Below, piece after piece: positions 10,102-19,439 of a stretch of DNA of 64,000 nt. This stretch comes from Medakamo hakoo. Its lineage: Eukaryota > Chlorophyta > Trebouxiophyceae > Coccomyxaceae. Every line of letters starts with the position of its first letter. Positions within the stretch are counted from its first letter, which is position 1. Location: NCBI GenBank assembly GCA_026636295.1, contig CP089451.1:372001-436000 (forward strand). Reading direction: 5' to 3'. A program made the position numbers and the translations under genes. The notes beneath the pieces are model-generated. The model saw only the letters and a program-made list of their open reading frames with translations. It was not told the origin of the DNA and searched no databases.

Positions 10102-11696
10102 ATGGCCGCCCTCGCCCGCCTGACGCCCGTCCGGGCGCGGCTCGGACCTAGTCATGGGCAGGGGCGCCCAAGTTCGGCGCCCACGGCGGGGAGGCCTCGT
10201 CCGCCGTGTCTCCCGTCCAGCGCAGCCCGCCCCACGACGACCGCTGTTGTGGCCGCGCTGCGTCGCCCGCCCGTCGAGGAAGCCAGTGCTGCGGAGTCGC
10301 CCGAGTCGCCGGCGTACCCGCCCGAGCTCCTATCAGCCTACGAACCCGAACCTTTTGGCATCCTTGGCCGCGGGTCATTCGGCACCGTAGTCGCCGCCCG
10401 CGCCCGCGTCCGCGGCGGTTCTTCACCGACCGCGCCGCCGCCGCGCGTCGCCGTCAAAATCCTGTCCAAGGAGCCGGGCGCCCGCGTGGAAGGCGCGCCC
10501 GTTCCCGAACCGGACCGTGTGGCAGCCCGCATTGCGCGTGAGGTGAGTTGGACGGTGGGAGGAGGCCTGTATGGCGGCTGGCGCCGTGTCGGAAGGGAAC
10601 GTGGGGGTGCGACTGCACGCTGACTCGCGCCTTTCGACGTCGGCCAATTCACGCCCGCGGCCCACCCCGACACCAAACTTCCAGGTGCAGGCGTTGGGAG
10701 AACTGCAGACCTGTCCTGAGTGCGTGGAACTGCTGGACGTGTTCGAGGTGCGTGGAGGAGTTGGGCGGCGAAAAAAAACCTAGGGACACAGCAAGCGACG
10801 CGCGGCCGGGGCCGCCGCCGTCCGCGCGCGGGCGACGCCCCCACCCCACCCTTCTCACCCCATCTCCCCCCACCCCATCCTTCTCACCCCAATCTCCCCC
10901 CACCCCCCGCCCCACCACCCCACCCCACCCCCAACAGTCCGACACCTCCGTCTACCTCGTCACCGAAATGCTGGCCGGCGGCGACCTGGACGCCGCGCTG
11001 CGCTGCTCGCCGACCCGGTCGCTGCCCGCGCCCGCGCTCGCGGCCGTCGCGCACGACGCGCTCCAAGTCCTGGCGGCGGCGCACGCGAAAGGCATCACGT
11101 ACGGCGACGTCAAACCCGCCAACCTGTTGCTGGCGTCCGTCCCCGACGCCTGGGACGACGCGGGCGAGTCCGTCGCCGCGCGGCTGGCCGACTTTGGGTG
11201 CGCGCGGCTGGCCGGCGACGGCCCCGCGTCCGCCGGGTCGGGGCCGACGACCGGCACGCCGCTCTTCCTGGCGCCCGAAGCCCTCGTCCTCGGCCAGGCC
11301 GGCCCGGCCGTCGACGTGTGGGGCCTGGGCGCCGTCCTCTACCTGGCCCTGACCGGGCGCCCGCCCTTCCCCGCGCCCGCGCGCGCGCCCGACGGCGGGT
11401 GGGCGCCCCCGCCCAACGAGGCGTCCACGCTCCCGGCGCCCGCCCTGTCGCCCGCCGCCCTGTTCGGGTCCATCCTGGCCGACGACATCGCGTTTGACGG
11501 CCACCCCGCGCTCGACGCCAACCCGGGCGCCGCCTCGTTCCTGAGGGCGCTGCTCGACAGGGACTGGGACGCCCGCCCCACGGCGGAGGCGGCGCTGGCC
11601 CACCCCTGGCTGGCGGGCGTGCGGGCGGCGCGGGCGGGCCCGCGCGCCGACGCGGCCGCGGCGCGCGCGCAACGGGCGGCGGCGCGTAAAAGCTAA
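10102..11696 (+). CDS. Ser/Thr protein kinase with altered HRD motif, possibly plastid-targeted
   Basis: Exons 10102-10542, 10685-10747 and 10938-11696, all phase 0, encode 420 residues. Residues 1-60 are Arg/Ala/Ser/Pro-rich without acidic residues until the end, resembling a transit peptide (inference). The kinase domain has the glycine loop GRGSFGTVV, the ATP lysine in VAVKIL (Lys119), VTEMLAGGDLDAAL at the hinge, catalytic loop ITYGDVKPANLLL (Asp225), DFG in ADFGCARL, TGTPLFLAPEAL and DVWGLGAVLYLALTGRPPF. The catalytic Asp, Lys and Asn are present, but the canonical His-Arg before the Asp is Tyr-Gly, so it is a non-RD kinase. The TGTP and APE segments suggest an active CAMK/STE-like fold. 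Substrate unknown. Confidence 0.85.
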
Positions 11697-12009
11697 AAGA
11701 CACCGCGCGCGCTAGGAGTGCGCGGGACGCAGCGACGCAAAAACCGACCCCCCATCCCCCCCCATGCCTTTTTTTCCATTTCCGGCCGCGCCCCTGGGGC
11801 GCGCCTCCCCTTCCCTCTCTGCTGCCGCGCCTGGGCCTCCATTACAAGGCCCCGCCGCGCGCACGGAGGAAAGAAGGAAATCCTCCCCAGAAAACTGTCC
11901 CCCCTGCTTTTGAAAATTCTTTAGGACTAAGAAAGAGCCAACTAGTGTGTAAAACGGCGCGGCCCAAAGGCTTCCCGTGGCGCTTTTTTTTCACATGACA
12001 CACCCTCTC
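11697..12009. other. Intergenic between convergent genes
   Basis: 313 bp between a plus-strand and a minus-strand stop. It has several T/A-runs and a TGTAA at 11948. No gene is supported. Confidence 0.5.
11948..11952 (+). terminator. TGTAA polyadenylation signal for the kinase gene
   Basis: TGTAA about 250 nt past the kinase stop, in a locally AT-rich patch, just before the converging gene ends. Confidence 0.45.
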
Positions 12010-12920
12010 TCAATCACGCTTGCGGCGACGCGCCCGTGCCTGGCCCGACCCGCCGCCCCGCCCGGCCAGCGCGCCCGCGGCCAGGACGACGACCAACCCG
12101 GCACACGCCGCGCCCGCTTTGGCCGGGTCCACGCCTTTCGCGGCCAGGGCGGACGCCGCCCTGTCCACGTGGGCTTGGAGGGACGGCGGGAGCGCGGCGT
12201 ACGCGGCCCTGGCCGCGTCAGCGACGCCGCCGGCCGCAGACGACGGCGGCGGCGGGACGTCGACGGCCGGCGCGCCCGCGGCGTCGGGGTCCGCCACAAA
12301 CGCCGAGAGCAGCGTTTTCAGGGCGGGCGCCTCGTCTTCTTTGGCCGTGCCGACAGCAGGCAGGACGTGGACTTTGCGGTCGGCCAGGAGGAGGTACCGC
12401 GCGACACCGTGCTTGTCGGCCGCTTCGTCCACAGCCCCGGCAGACCCGAAGAAACGGGCGGCCGTGCGGGGGCCGCCCGCGCCCGTGCCGACCGTCGCGA
12501 CGAAAGTTGCAGTTTTGGCCAGGGCGGGCGCGAGGTCAGCCAGGGCCGCGGCCAGTTTTTGAGAGGGGTGGGAGCCGGCGTGGAAGGCGACGAGCCTGTG
12601 CGTGATGTGGTTGGGGTGGCGGGGCATGGGAGACCCTGGGACGAGGCGCGCGCGCGCGGAGAGAGAGCGCGCACGTGGGAGGAGCAAACAGAAATGCAGG
12701 TCGAGGCACGCGCGCGCACGCGCGCGCACGCGCGCGGGCACATGAGGAGGGAGCAGCAAACAGAAATGCGCGCCGCCAGGACTCACCAGCGGCCCGTCGT
12801 CTGGCCGGTCGCGGCCTGCGTGACCGCCTCAAACTGGGCGTCAGTCAGAGGGCGGACGCCGGGCGCCGAGGCGCCGGCCACAGCCAAAAGGGCGGCGAGC
12901 AGGAGGAGGGCCGTCCGCAT
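12010..12920 (-). CDS. PDI/thioredoxin-fold type I ER membrane protein lacking CxxC
   Basis: Exons 12920-12787 and 12595-12010 join in phase 2 for 239 residues. Residues 1-21 form a signal peptide (MRTALLLLAALLAVAGASA). The junction restores a thioredoxin-like strand and loop, LTDAQFEAV...GRWLVAFHAGSHPSQKLAAAL, where PDI proteins have W-C-G-H-C; here the motif is GSHPSQ with no cysteines. A Pro/Ala linker, an alpha-helical segment and a C-terminal membrane span (AGAACAGLVVVLAAGALAG) follow, ending in a basic tail (ARARRRKRD). Known: redox-inactive PDI-like membrane proteins act as chaperones or adaptors. Inference: ER location, from the signal peptide and basic cytosolic tail. The family assignment rests on one region and is moderate. 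Confidence 0.6.
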
Positions 12921-13101
12921 CGTGCTTTTGGGGGGTGCCCGTGGCGAGAGTGAGAGAGCGCGCACACACGACTCACCAGGACTAGAGACTGTTTTGTTGC
13001 TTTGCTTTTGTGCTTTTTGCGCCCATCCCACCTCTTGCTCTTGTACTAACAGAACTCGCACTCTCCGGAAAAAGGGGGGGATCAATGGAAAGGAAAGAGA
13101 T

Positions 13102-15784
13102 TCAGACGCCGCCGCCGTCGACGGCGGCAGCGCCGCCACCACCACCACCACCCGCTGCGGCCGCCTTCTCCGCCTCCTTTTCGCCGTCCGCCGCCGCCGC
13201 CTGGTCCACGACCTTGGCGTCGACACCACCCGCGTCAGCCTGCGTCGCGGCGGCCGCACCACCAGCCTTGGCGTCGCCACCACCCGCGTCAGCCTGCGTC
13301 GCGGCGGCCGCACCACCACCCGTGGCGTCCGCCTCCACCTGTGGCCGCGGCCGCTCTTCCACCTCCACCTCACCCTCGTCCTCCGGCCCCGCGGCCAGGC
13401 CGATGTCCCACGGCGGGATGCCGGCGCCCAGCTCGCTCCGCGGCTTGTGCAGCGGGTCCTCCAGGCACGAGTGGAAGATGGGTTCCAGGCGTTCCCCGGG
13501 CGAACAGATGCCCGCGCACGCCATTTCAAAGTAGGCGAGGCACACGTTCCCCGGGCCCGTCTGCGCGGCGCACCGTTCGGCGGAGTCGCAGCACAGGCGG
13601 CGCTCGTCCACGTGCTGGACTTCCAGGCCCAGGAGCCAGGCGCCCAGGGTGACGTCCTCATTGGCAAAGCGGTGCAGGACGGGCGCCGCCCGGGCCAGGT
13701 ACCGGGCGACGGGCCCGGACAGGCCGTACAACTGGCCGCTGGCGTGGCGCGGGTAGTTGATGGCGGCGCCCGCCGGCGGGGCGGTGCCGTCGGCCGGGGC
13801 GGCCGGGTCGCCGAACCGCCACCACTCGGGCTCGTACCTGTTGGTGTGTGGGGGCAGGAGGCGGAGAGGGATGGGCGCGAGAGTGAGGGGGGAGGCTTGG
13901 CGCGGGCTGAAAAAAAAAAACACCACCCCATCCTGCCCCACCCCCATCCCCGCCCGCGCGTCACGCGCACCATTTGTACCGCCGGTCCGTCAGGACTGCG
14001 CCCGACTTCATGCACCCCAAGTACAGGTTGCCCTCTCCACGGCGGGCGTCCAGGTACGCCGCCAGGGCGGGCACATTGACGGCGACGTCGTCGTCGATCT
14101 TGAAATAAAACGACGCGTCCCACATCGCGGGCAGGGCGGCGAAGAGTTTGAGCGTCTTGGACGACAGGTCCTGGTACGTGTCCACGTGGTCCAGGCGCAC
14201 AATGTCGCCGTGCTGCGCCGCTTCGGCGCTGAGCGCGGCTTCCGCCGGGTCGTCCGCCTGGTCGGAGTAGCCGACGAAGAAGCGGACGACGACGCGGCGG
14301 TCGCGCTCCAGCGCGGCCAGGCCGCCCGGCCGCGCGGACGGCACCCACGTCCGGCGCAGGGCGTCCCGCCGGGCGCGGGCGCCCAGGCCCGTGTTGATAG
14401 CCAGCACAGCAGTGTACGGCGGCGCGCCCGACCCGTCGGCCGTGCCGTTGGCGGCCTGCTCGCCGCCGCCGCCGCCGCCGCCCGCGCCGACGACCGTCGC
14501 GCCGCCAAACGAGGCGGGCCCGCCGTCCGCCAGCGCATTCCGCCAGGGCTGGCGCGTGTGCAGCTCGTCCCACAGGGCGGCGACCTGGGCGTTGCGCACC
14601 CGGATGATGGCGTCCTTGCGCGCCAGGGCCGCCCCCGGGTCCGGCGAGGACGCGGACTCCAGGAACGGCAGCGGCGACTGGGACAGCTCCTGGCGGGCGG
14701 ATCGGGCCGCGTTGGACGTGAAGGCGCGGACCTCGTGCCGGCCCTGGGGCAGGGGAGGCAGGCGGACGGTCCAGCCGACGCCGGTGGACGCGCCGGCGCC
14801 GGCCGGCGTGGCCAGCCCCGCGTCGGACGCGAGGATGGAGGACGCCGCCTTGTTGGGTCCGCGTCCGCCGCCCTTGCCCTTGCTTGGCGCCGCCGTCGAG
14901 CACAGGCGGTGAATGAGCGGGTGTGGCGTGGGGCCCGACGCTTCGGCGTCGCCCACGTGCACGCCGTCCACGTAGACGGAGACGCGGAGGGGCGGCGGGG
15001 GCGCGCCCGCGCCGGCGCTCCCACCCCCACCCCCGCCCCGCACGCACGCCCAGCCGGAGGCGACGCCGCCCTCCACCCCGTCCACCTGCCCCAAAAGGTC
15101 CGGGTCGTGGTCCTGGGCGGGCAGCTCGCCCGCGTGGCCGGACCCCAGCCGGGCCCGCCCACTCAGCGGCGGGACGGGCCCGGAGGAAGGGCGGACGGAA
15201 TAAAAGAGCACGGCTTCGGGCGCGGGCTCATGCGCCGCCGAGGACCCCGGCAGTCCCGGCGCGGCGGGCGGTGGGTTGACGACGGGCACGGCCGTCGACT
15301 TGACGCCAGCACTGCCCGCGATGGCGCGGCGGTAGGCCAGGGCCAGGGCGTCGATGTCGCGGCGCTGTCGTGGAGGGAAGGAGGGAGGGGGCGCAGGTTA
15401 GAGACTGGGGGGGGGGGGGAGGGTGCGCGTCACCGCTCTTCCGTCCTTCCTCCCAAACGCCCGGCGCTGACCCAAACCCACGCACCGCCATGTTGAGCTG
15501 GCGTGACGTATCGACCAGCCTGTCGAGTGGGGGGGAGAGGTGGAAAGGTACGGAGGGTGAGTCAAGGGGCGCGCGCCGAAAAAAAATGCATTCATTTTGC
15601 TTTCTCACGCCCGCCGCCCACCCGTCCGCCTTCCTCACCGGAACGCCACGTACAGGGCCGCGGCCAGGGACAGCAAGGTCAGCAACCGGCCGGTCGGCCG
15701 GGAGGCGGCGCCGACATTGCCCAGCAGGGGCGGGCGCGGCCGCGCAGACGGGCCGGCGCCGCCACTGCTGCTGCCGCCCTTCAT
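13102..15784 (-). CDS. GT31 beta-1,3-galactosyltransferase, HPGT-like (Golgi)
   Basis: Type II Golgi glycosyltransferase. Exons 15784-15639, 15519-15486, 15364-13971 and 13837-13102 (phases 2, 0, 2) encode 769 residues. Seen: a short cytosolic N-terminus, a membrane anchor (LLTLLSLAAALYVAF), a long stem with Gly-rich insertions, then the Galactosyl_T domain: INTGLGARARRDALRRTWVPS, the metal-binding DxD as [73 protein letters not shown] and a CC pair. KWYEPEWW and HVDE..LCC match plant hydroxyproline O-galactosyltransferases (HPGT, B3GALT7-like), which start arabinogalactan glycans. The tail after residue about 650 is low complexity with a duplicated 18-residue unit. The start ATG was chosen because it directly precedes the anchor. 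Confidence 0.85.
13214..13321 (-). repeat. 54-nt tandem duplication inside the GT31 coding tail
   Basis: Copies 13214-13267 and 13268-13321 are nearly identical and encode an in-frame 18-residue repeat (ATQADAGG.DAK...) in the C-terminal tail. Confidence 0.85.
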
Positions 15785-16035
15785 GTCGGCGCCGTTGAAG
15801 CCGCCGCCGCCGCCGCCGCGGCGTGCGGGCGAGCCAGCCGGGCTGAGGTTGATGGTGGGGGTGTTGTGGGAGGGCGAGGGAAAGGGAAAGAGGCCCTCTT
15901 TCCTCTTCACACGCACGCAGCTCCGTTTCTCGGCTCTGGTGCGCTCCGCGGGTCTGCCTCCCCACTCCATCCATCCGAGCGAGCGAGCGAGAGGGGAAAG
16001 GAGCAGCAGCTCCCCCAACCACTCCCACTGCGACC

Positions 16036-16807
16036 ATGGGCGTCCCGCCCGCCGCCCCGCCGGCGACCGAGGGCGCCCTCCCTCCCCCTCCCGCCACGCC
16101 TCCCCAGGGCCTGGACCGCGGGCTCAGAGCGGCGGACCTGTCGGATTTGCGCGTCATTGGGCGTGGCAAGTGCGTTTTGAGCGCGAGTTCTTGGCGGCGG
16201 AGACAAGTCTTTTCCCCTCTGTTGGGCGCGCGCGTGCGCACGTACACGGCATGATTATGCCTCTCCCCTTGGACAGAGGCCACATTCGAACATCGGCCAA
16301 CCGTTTGATAGCGGTTAGGAGGGTGGGACGGTCGGCTGTGCGCCAGGGCCGGGACGCCGAAAGACCTGCATGCGTCGGCGCCGATTCGTTTGGCCGCGCC
16401 TGCGCGCGTCGGTGCGCCCGCCTCAGCTAGGCTTTGCTTCAGCTTGCCGCCCGTGTTCTGGGTGACCCGTGAACTGTCATACTTGACTAGACCCGCGGAA
16501 GCGGCAGTGCGAGGCTTCAACCCTTGCATCGCGGCACCACCCCGCACACAGACCGCGCGCTCGACCTGACACTCCCACCCCTCCCTTCCATCACCAAAAA
16601 AAAACGCAAAACGCAGGGATTCCGTCATCTACGAAGCCCGCTGCCCCAAAATCGGGCCCGGCACGGTGGCCGTCAAGGTGAGGGCTGCCGATGCGAGAAA
16701 AAGAGGGGACAAGTCCTCGGACCCGGCGGGCCCGGCGGGCCTAGGAAAGATCCCTTGCGAGGCGAGCGCCCCGCCTCGCTCGCGCTCGCCCTTCCATCCC
16801 CCCTCAC

Positions 16808-16840
<33 letters not shown>

Positions 16841-19143
16841 CCCGCCCACCACAGGTGTACGACCGCGACCGCCTGTCCGCCTCCAAACTCCGCGCCGTGA
16901 AGCGAGAGACGGCCATGATGATCTACCTGACGCGCAAAGCCGTCCCGGCCGTCGTCCCCTTCGCGGCCGCCTTCCAGGACGGCGGCGGCATCTACCTGGT
17001 CATGGAGCACTGCGGCGGCGGCGACCTGCTGGAACGCCTCCTGCACGAGGGCCGGGCCATGGCCGAGCCGCGCGTCGCGCGCGAGGTGGCCGCCCCCCTG
17101 CTGGCCGCCCTGGCCGGCCTGCACGGCCTGCGCATCGTCCACCGGGACGTGAAACTGGAAAACGTGTTCATCGGGCGGGACGGGTGCGTGCGCCTGGGCG
17201 ACTTTGGGCTGACGATGTCCCTGGCCCAGGAGCTCGCCATCTCGCCCGTCGGCACGGTGGAGTACATGGCGCCCGAGGTCATCGCGCTGCCGCCTGTGGA
17301 CGCCGTTACGTCCGGCGCCATCACGGCGGCCGACATCACGGCCTGCGACGAAAAGGTGGACGTGTGGGCGCTGGGCGTCACCCTGTACGAACTGCTGACC
17401 GGCCACCTGCCCTTTGAGGGGCCGGACAAGGCGGGCGTGAAGGCGGCCATTGCGCGGGGGGCCATGCGGCCCCTGCCGCGCGGCCTGTCGCCGGGTGCGG
17501 GGGACCTGTTGCGCCGCATGCTGGCGCACTCGCCGGCCGACCGGCCGAGCGCGGCGTCCCTCCTCTCCCACCCCTGGGTCGTGCAGCACGCGCCCGGCAC
17601 GGCCGCCGCCCTGTCGTCCCTCGTGTCCGGGCCGCGGTCCTCCCGCAAGGGCGCGCCGCTGCGGTCGCTGCCCCCGCCCGCGGTGGGCGAGGTCGCCCGC
17701 GGCTGGTGGGTGGCGGCGGACGGCGAGGCCGCGTACGCCCTGGCCCGCTTCCCGCCCGTGTGCGCCGACCCGGGCTGCGACGGGTGCCGCGCGCGCGAGG
17801 CGGGCGACGCGGAAGCGTCGGCGCGGGCTGCTGCCGCGCGGGCCGCGGCCAAGGCAGCCGACGACGCGCACGCTACGGCGGCGGCTGCCCTGGGCCGGTC
17901 CGGCGACCACCGCCGCCCCCCACCCGCCGGCTTGGCGGCCGGCACGCCGCCCCGCCGCACCGAGCCGCGGCGGGCAGCTGCCCGGCCGGCCGCCACCTCC
18001 CCGCTCGACTCGGCCGCCGACCACAACAGCGCGCCCGTCGCGAGTGCTGCCAGTATTTTGCTGGACACGCGCGGGTCGTCTTCCGTCGGCGCGGCGCGCG
18101 GCGCGGCCAGCGCGGGCTCCGGGTCGCCCCTGCCCCGGCCGCCGCATGCGGCCGCGGCGGCTGGGGGTGCGAGCGCCACGTCCGCCTCCGCCACCACCAC
18201 CGCCTCCAGCCTGGGCGACGACTCCGCCGCGGGCTGGGCCGCTCGGCGTGTGGCCGAAGCCCGCGGCCCGCGTGCGTCGTCGTCGTCGTCGTCCGCTGCC
18301 GGCCGGTCCATTTCGTACTCGCCGCGCGACCTGTCCGACTGCCCGACCACGAGCACCACCGACAGCGCCTGCTACTCCACGGGCTCGGGCGTCCTGGCCG
18401 TCCTCGCGGAAGTCCGGGCTCCCCAGCCGCCCGCGTGCGTGCTGCCGCCCGCCGCCGCCGCGGCGCGCGCCGCGGAAGAAGCGGCGGCGGCGGCGGCGGC
18501 GGCTCGTGCGGCCGCGACGGCCGCGGCCGCAGCCGCGCGCGACGCGGCCGCCGCGGCCGGCTCCCGCCCGCTCCCTCGCCCGGCCTCTGCTGCCGCCGTC
18601 GTGTCGGCGTGGCCGGAATCGGCTGCCGCGTCCACGGAGCTGGGCTGGGCCGCGGCCGGGCGCGGCGCGTGGGGCGGCGCGCGGCAGGGCCACCACCCCG
18701 CCGCGCCGCTGCCGCGCTCCGCGTCAGCTCCGCTCCCGCTGTCGGGCCTGCGCCGGTCCGGGTCGGGCCTGGCCCGCCGCCTGGCCACCGCGTTCAAAGC
18801 CGCGTTCACGCCGCCTGTGACGGCCTACCGGTCCGCCACGCCCGCGCCGTCGGGCCCGGACCGTGACTCGTCGGCGTCGACCACCTCGGCCTTTGCCGCG
18901 TGCTTGCCAGGCGCGGCGTCCGCGCCGCTGCCTCCTCGCCCGCCGCGCCGCACGGGCTCCTTCCTGGCGGCGGCCTTTGGCCGGGCCGTGTCCGCGCCCA
19001 CGGCTCCGCTGCCGCCGCCCACGCCCTCTGCGTCGGGCAAGGATTTGAGGGCGATGGGCCGGGGCGGGTCCAACGCCGACCTGACCGCCGCCGTCAGCCC
19101 GGACGTCCTGGCGCCGGCTGCGCCGGCCAAGGCGGGGCGTTGA
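16036..19143 (+). CDS. Ser/Thr protein kinase with long disordered C-terminal tail
   Basis: Exons 16036-16169, 16617-16677 and 16855-19143 (phases 2, 0) encode 827 residues. The glycine loop is split by the first intron: LRVIGRGK|DSVIYEARC. Then come TVAVKVYDRDRL (ATP lysine), MEHCGGGDLLERLL, IVHRDVKLENVFI, LGDFGLTM, GTVEYMAPEVI and DVWALGVTLYELLTGHLPF, so every catalytic element is present. The kinase domain ends near residue 310. The remaining 500 residues are Ala/Ser/Pro-rich with a small CADPGCDGC cysteine cluster at about 365. Closest in feel to Aurora/CALK or CAMK-type algal kinases; subfamily not certain. The first intron (447 nt) is far longer than its neighbours. Confidence 0.85.
16170..16616 (+). 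other. Unusually long intron of the kinase gene
   Basis: 447 nt where most introns in the window are 90-230 nt. It starts GTGCGTTTTG and ends ACGCAG. It is less GC-rich than the exons. I searched it by eye for tRNA boxes and snoRNA C/D boxes and found no convincing set. Confidence 0.5.
16809..16839 (+). repeat. C31 homopolymer in an intron, before the acceptor
   Basis: 31 consecutive C, 15 nt before the CAG acceptor at 16854. It can act as a polypyrimidine tract; on the other strand it is G31. Confidence 0.95.
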
Positions 19144-19439
19144 CTGATGGAGCTGGCATGCAGTATGTCGTGAAGGCTGTCTTTTTCAAAGAGGGTGTGC
19201 GGAGGGGTGGAGGGGCGGACCACCCCGCCCTCTGGCTTGGTGTGCGTTTTTTTTCACCCTTTTCCATTTGATTGAGTTTTTGGGCGTACGGCGGCAGCTT
19301 CACCTCCATTTCATTGGTGGCGTCCGATTGTGTGTGTGTGTGTGTGTGAGTGTGTGCGCGTGGGTGGGGTGCAGCAGTTTCTCCTTCTGTGATGTTCGTG
19401 CGCGGCTTCTTTTTTTTTCATTCCCACCCCACTCTTCCC

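Noticed and set aside
10870-10937. Duplicated CCCCACCCCATC-type units as a mobile-element trace
   Set aside because: They form the C-rich end of a kinase intron and are explained by slippage in a polypyrimidine tract.
16255-16330. tRNA-like element in the long kinase intron (TTCGAAC near 16267)
   Set aside because: The B-box-like stretch lacks the closing C, there is no A box at the right distance, and the nearby stem has an 8-nt loop that cannot be an anticodon arm.
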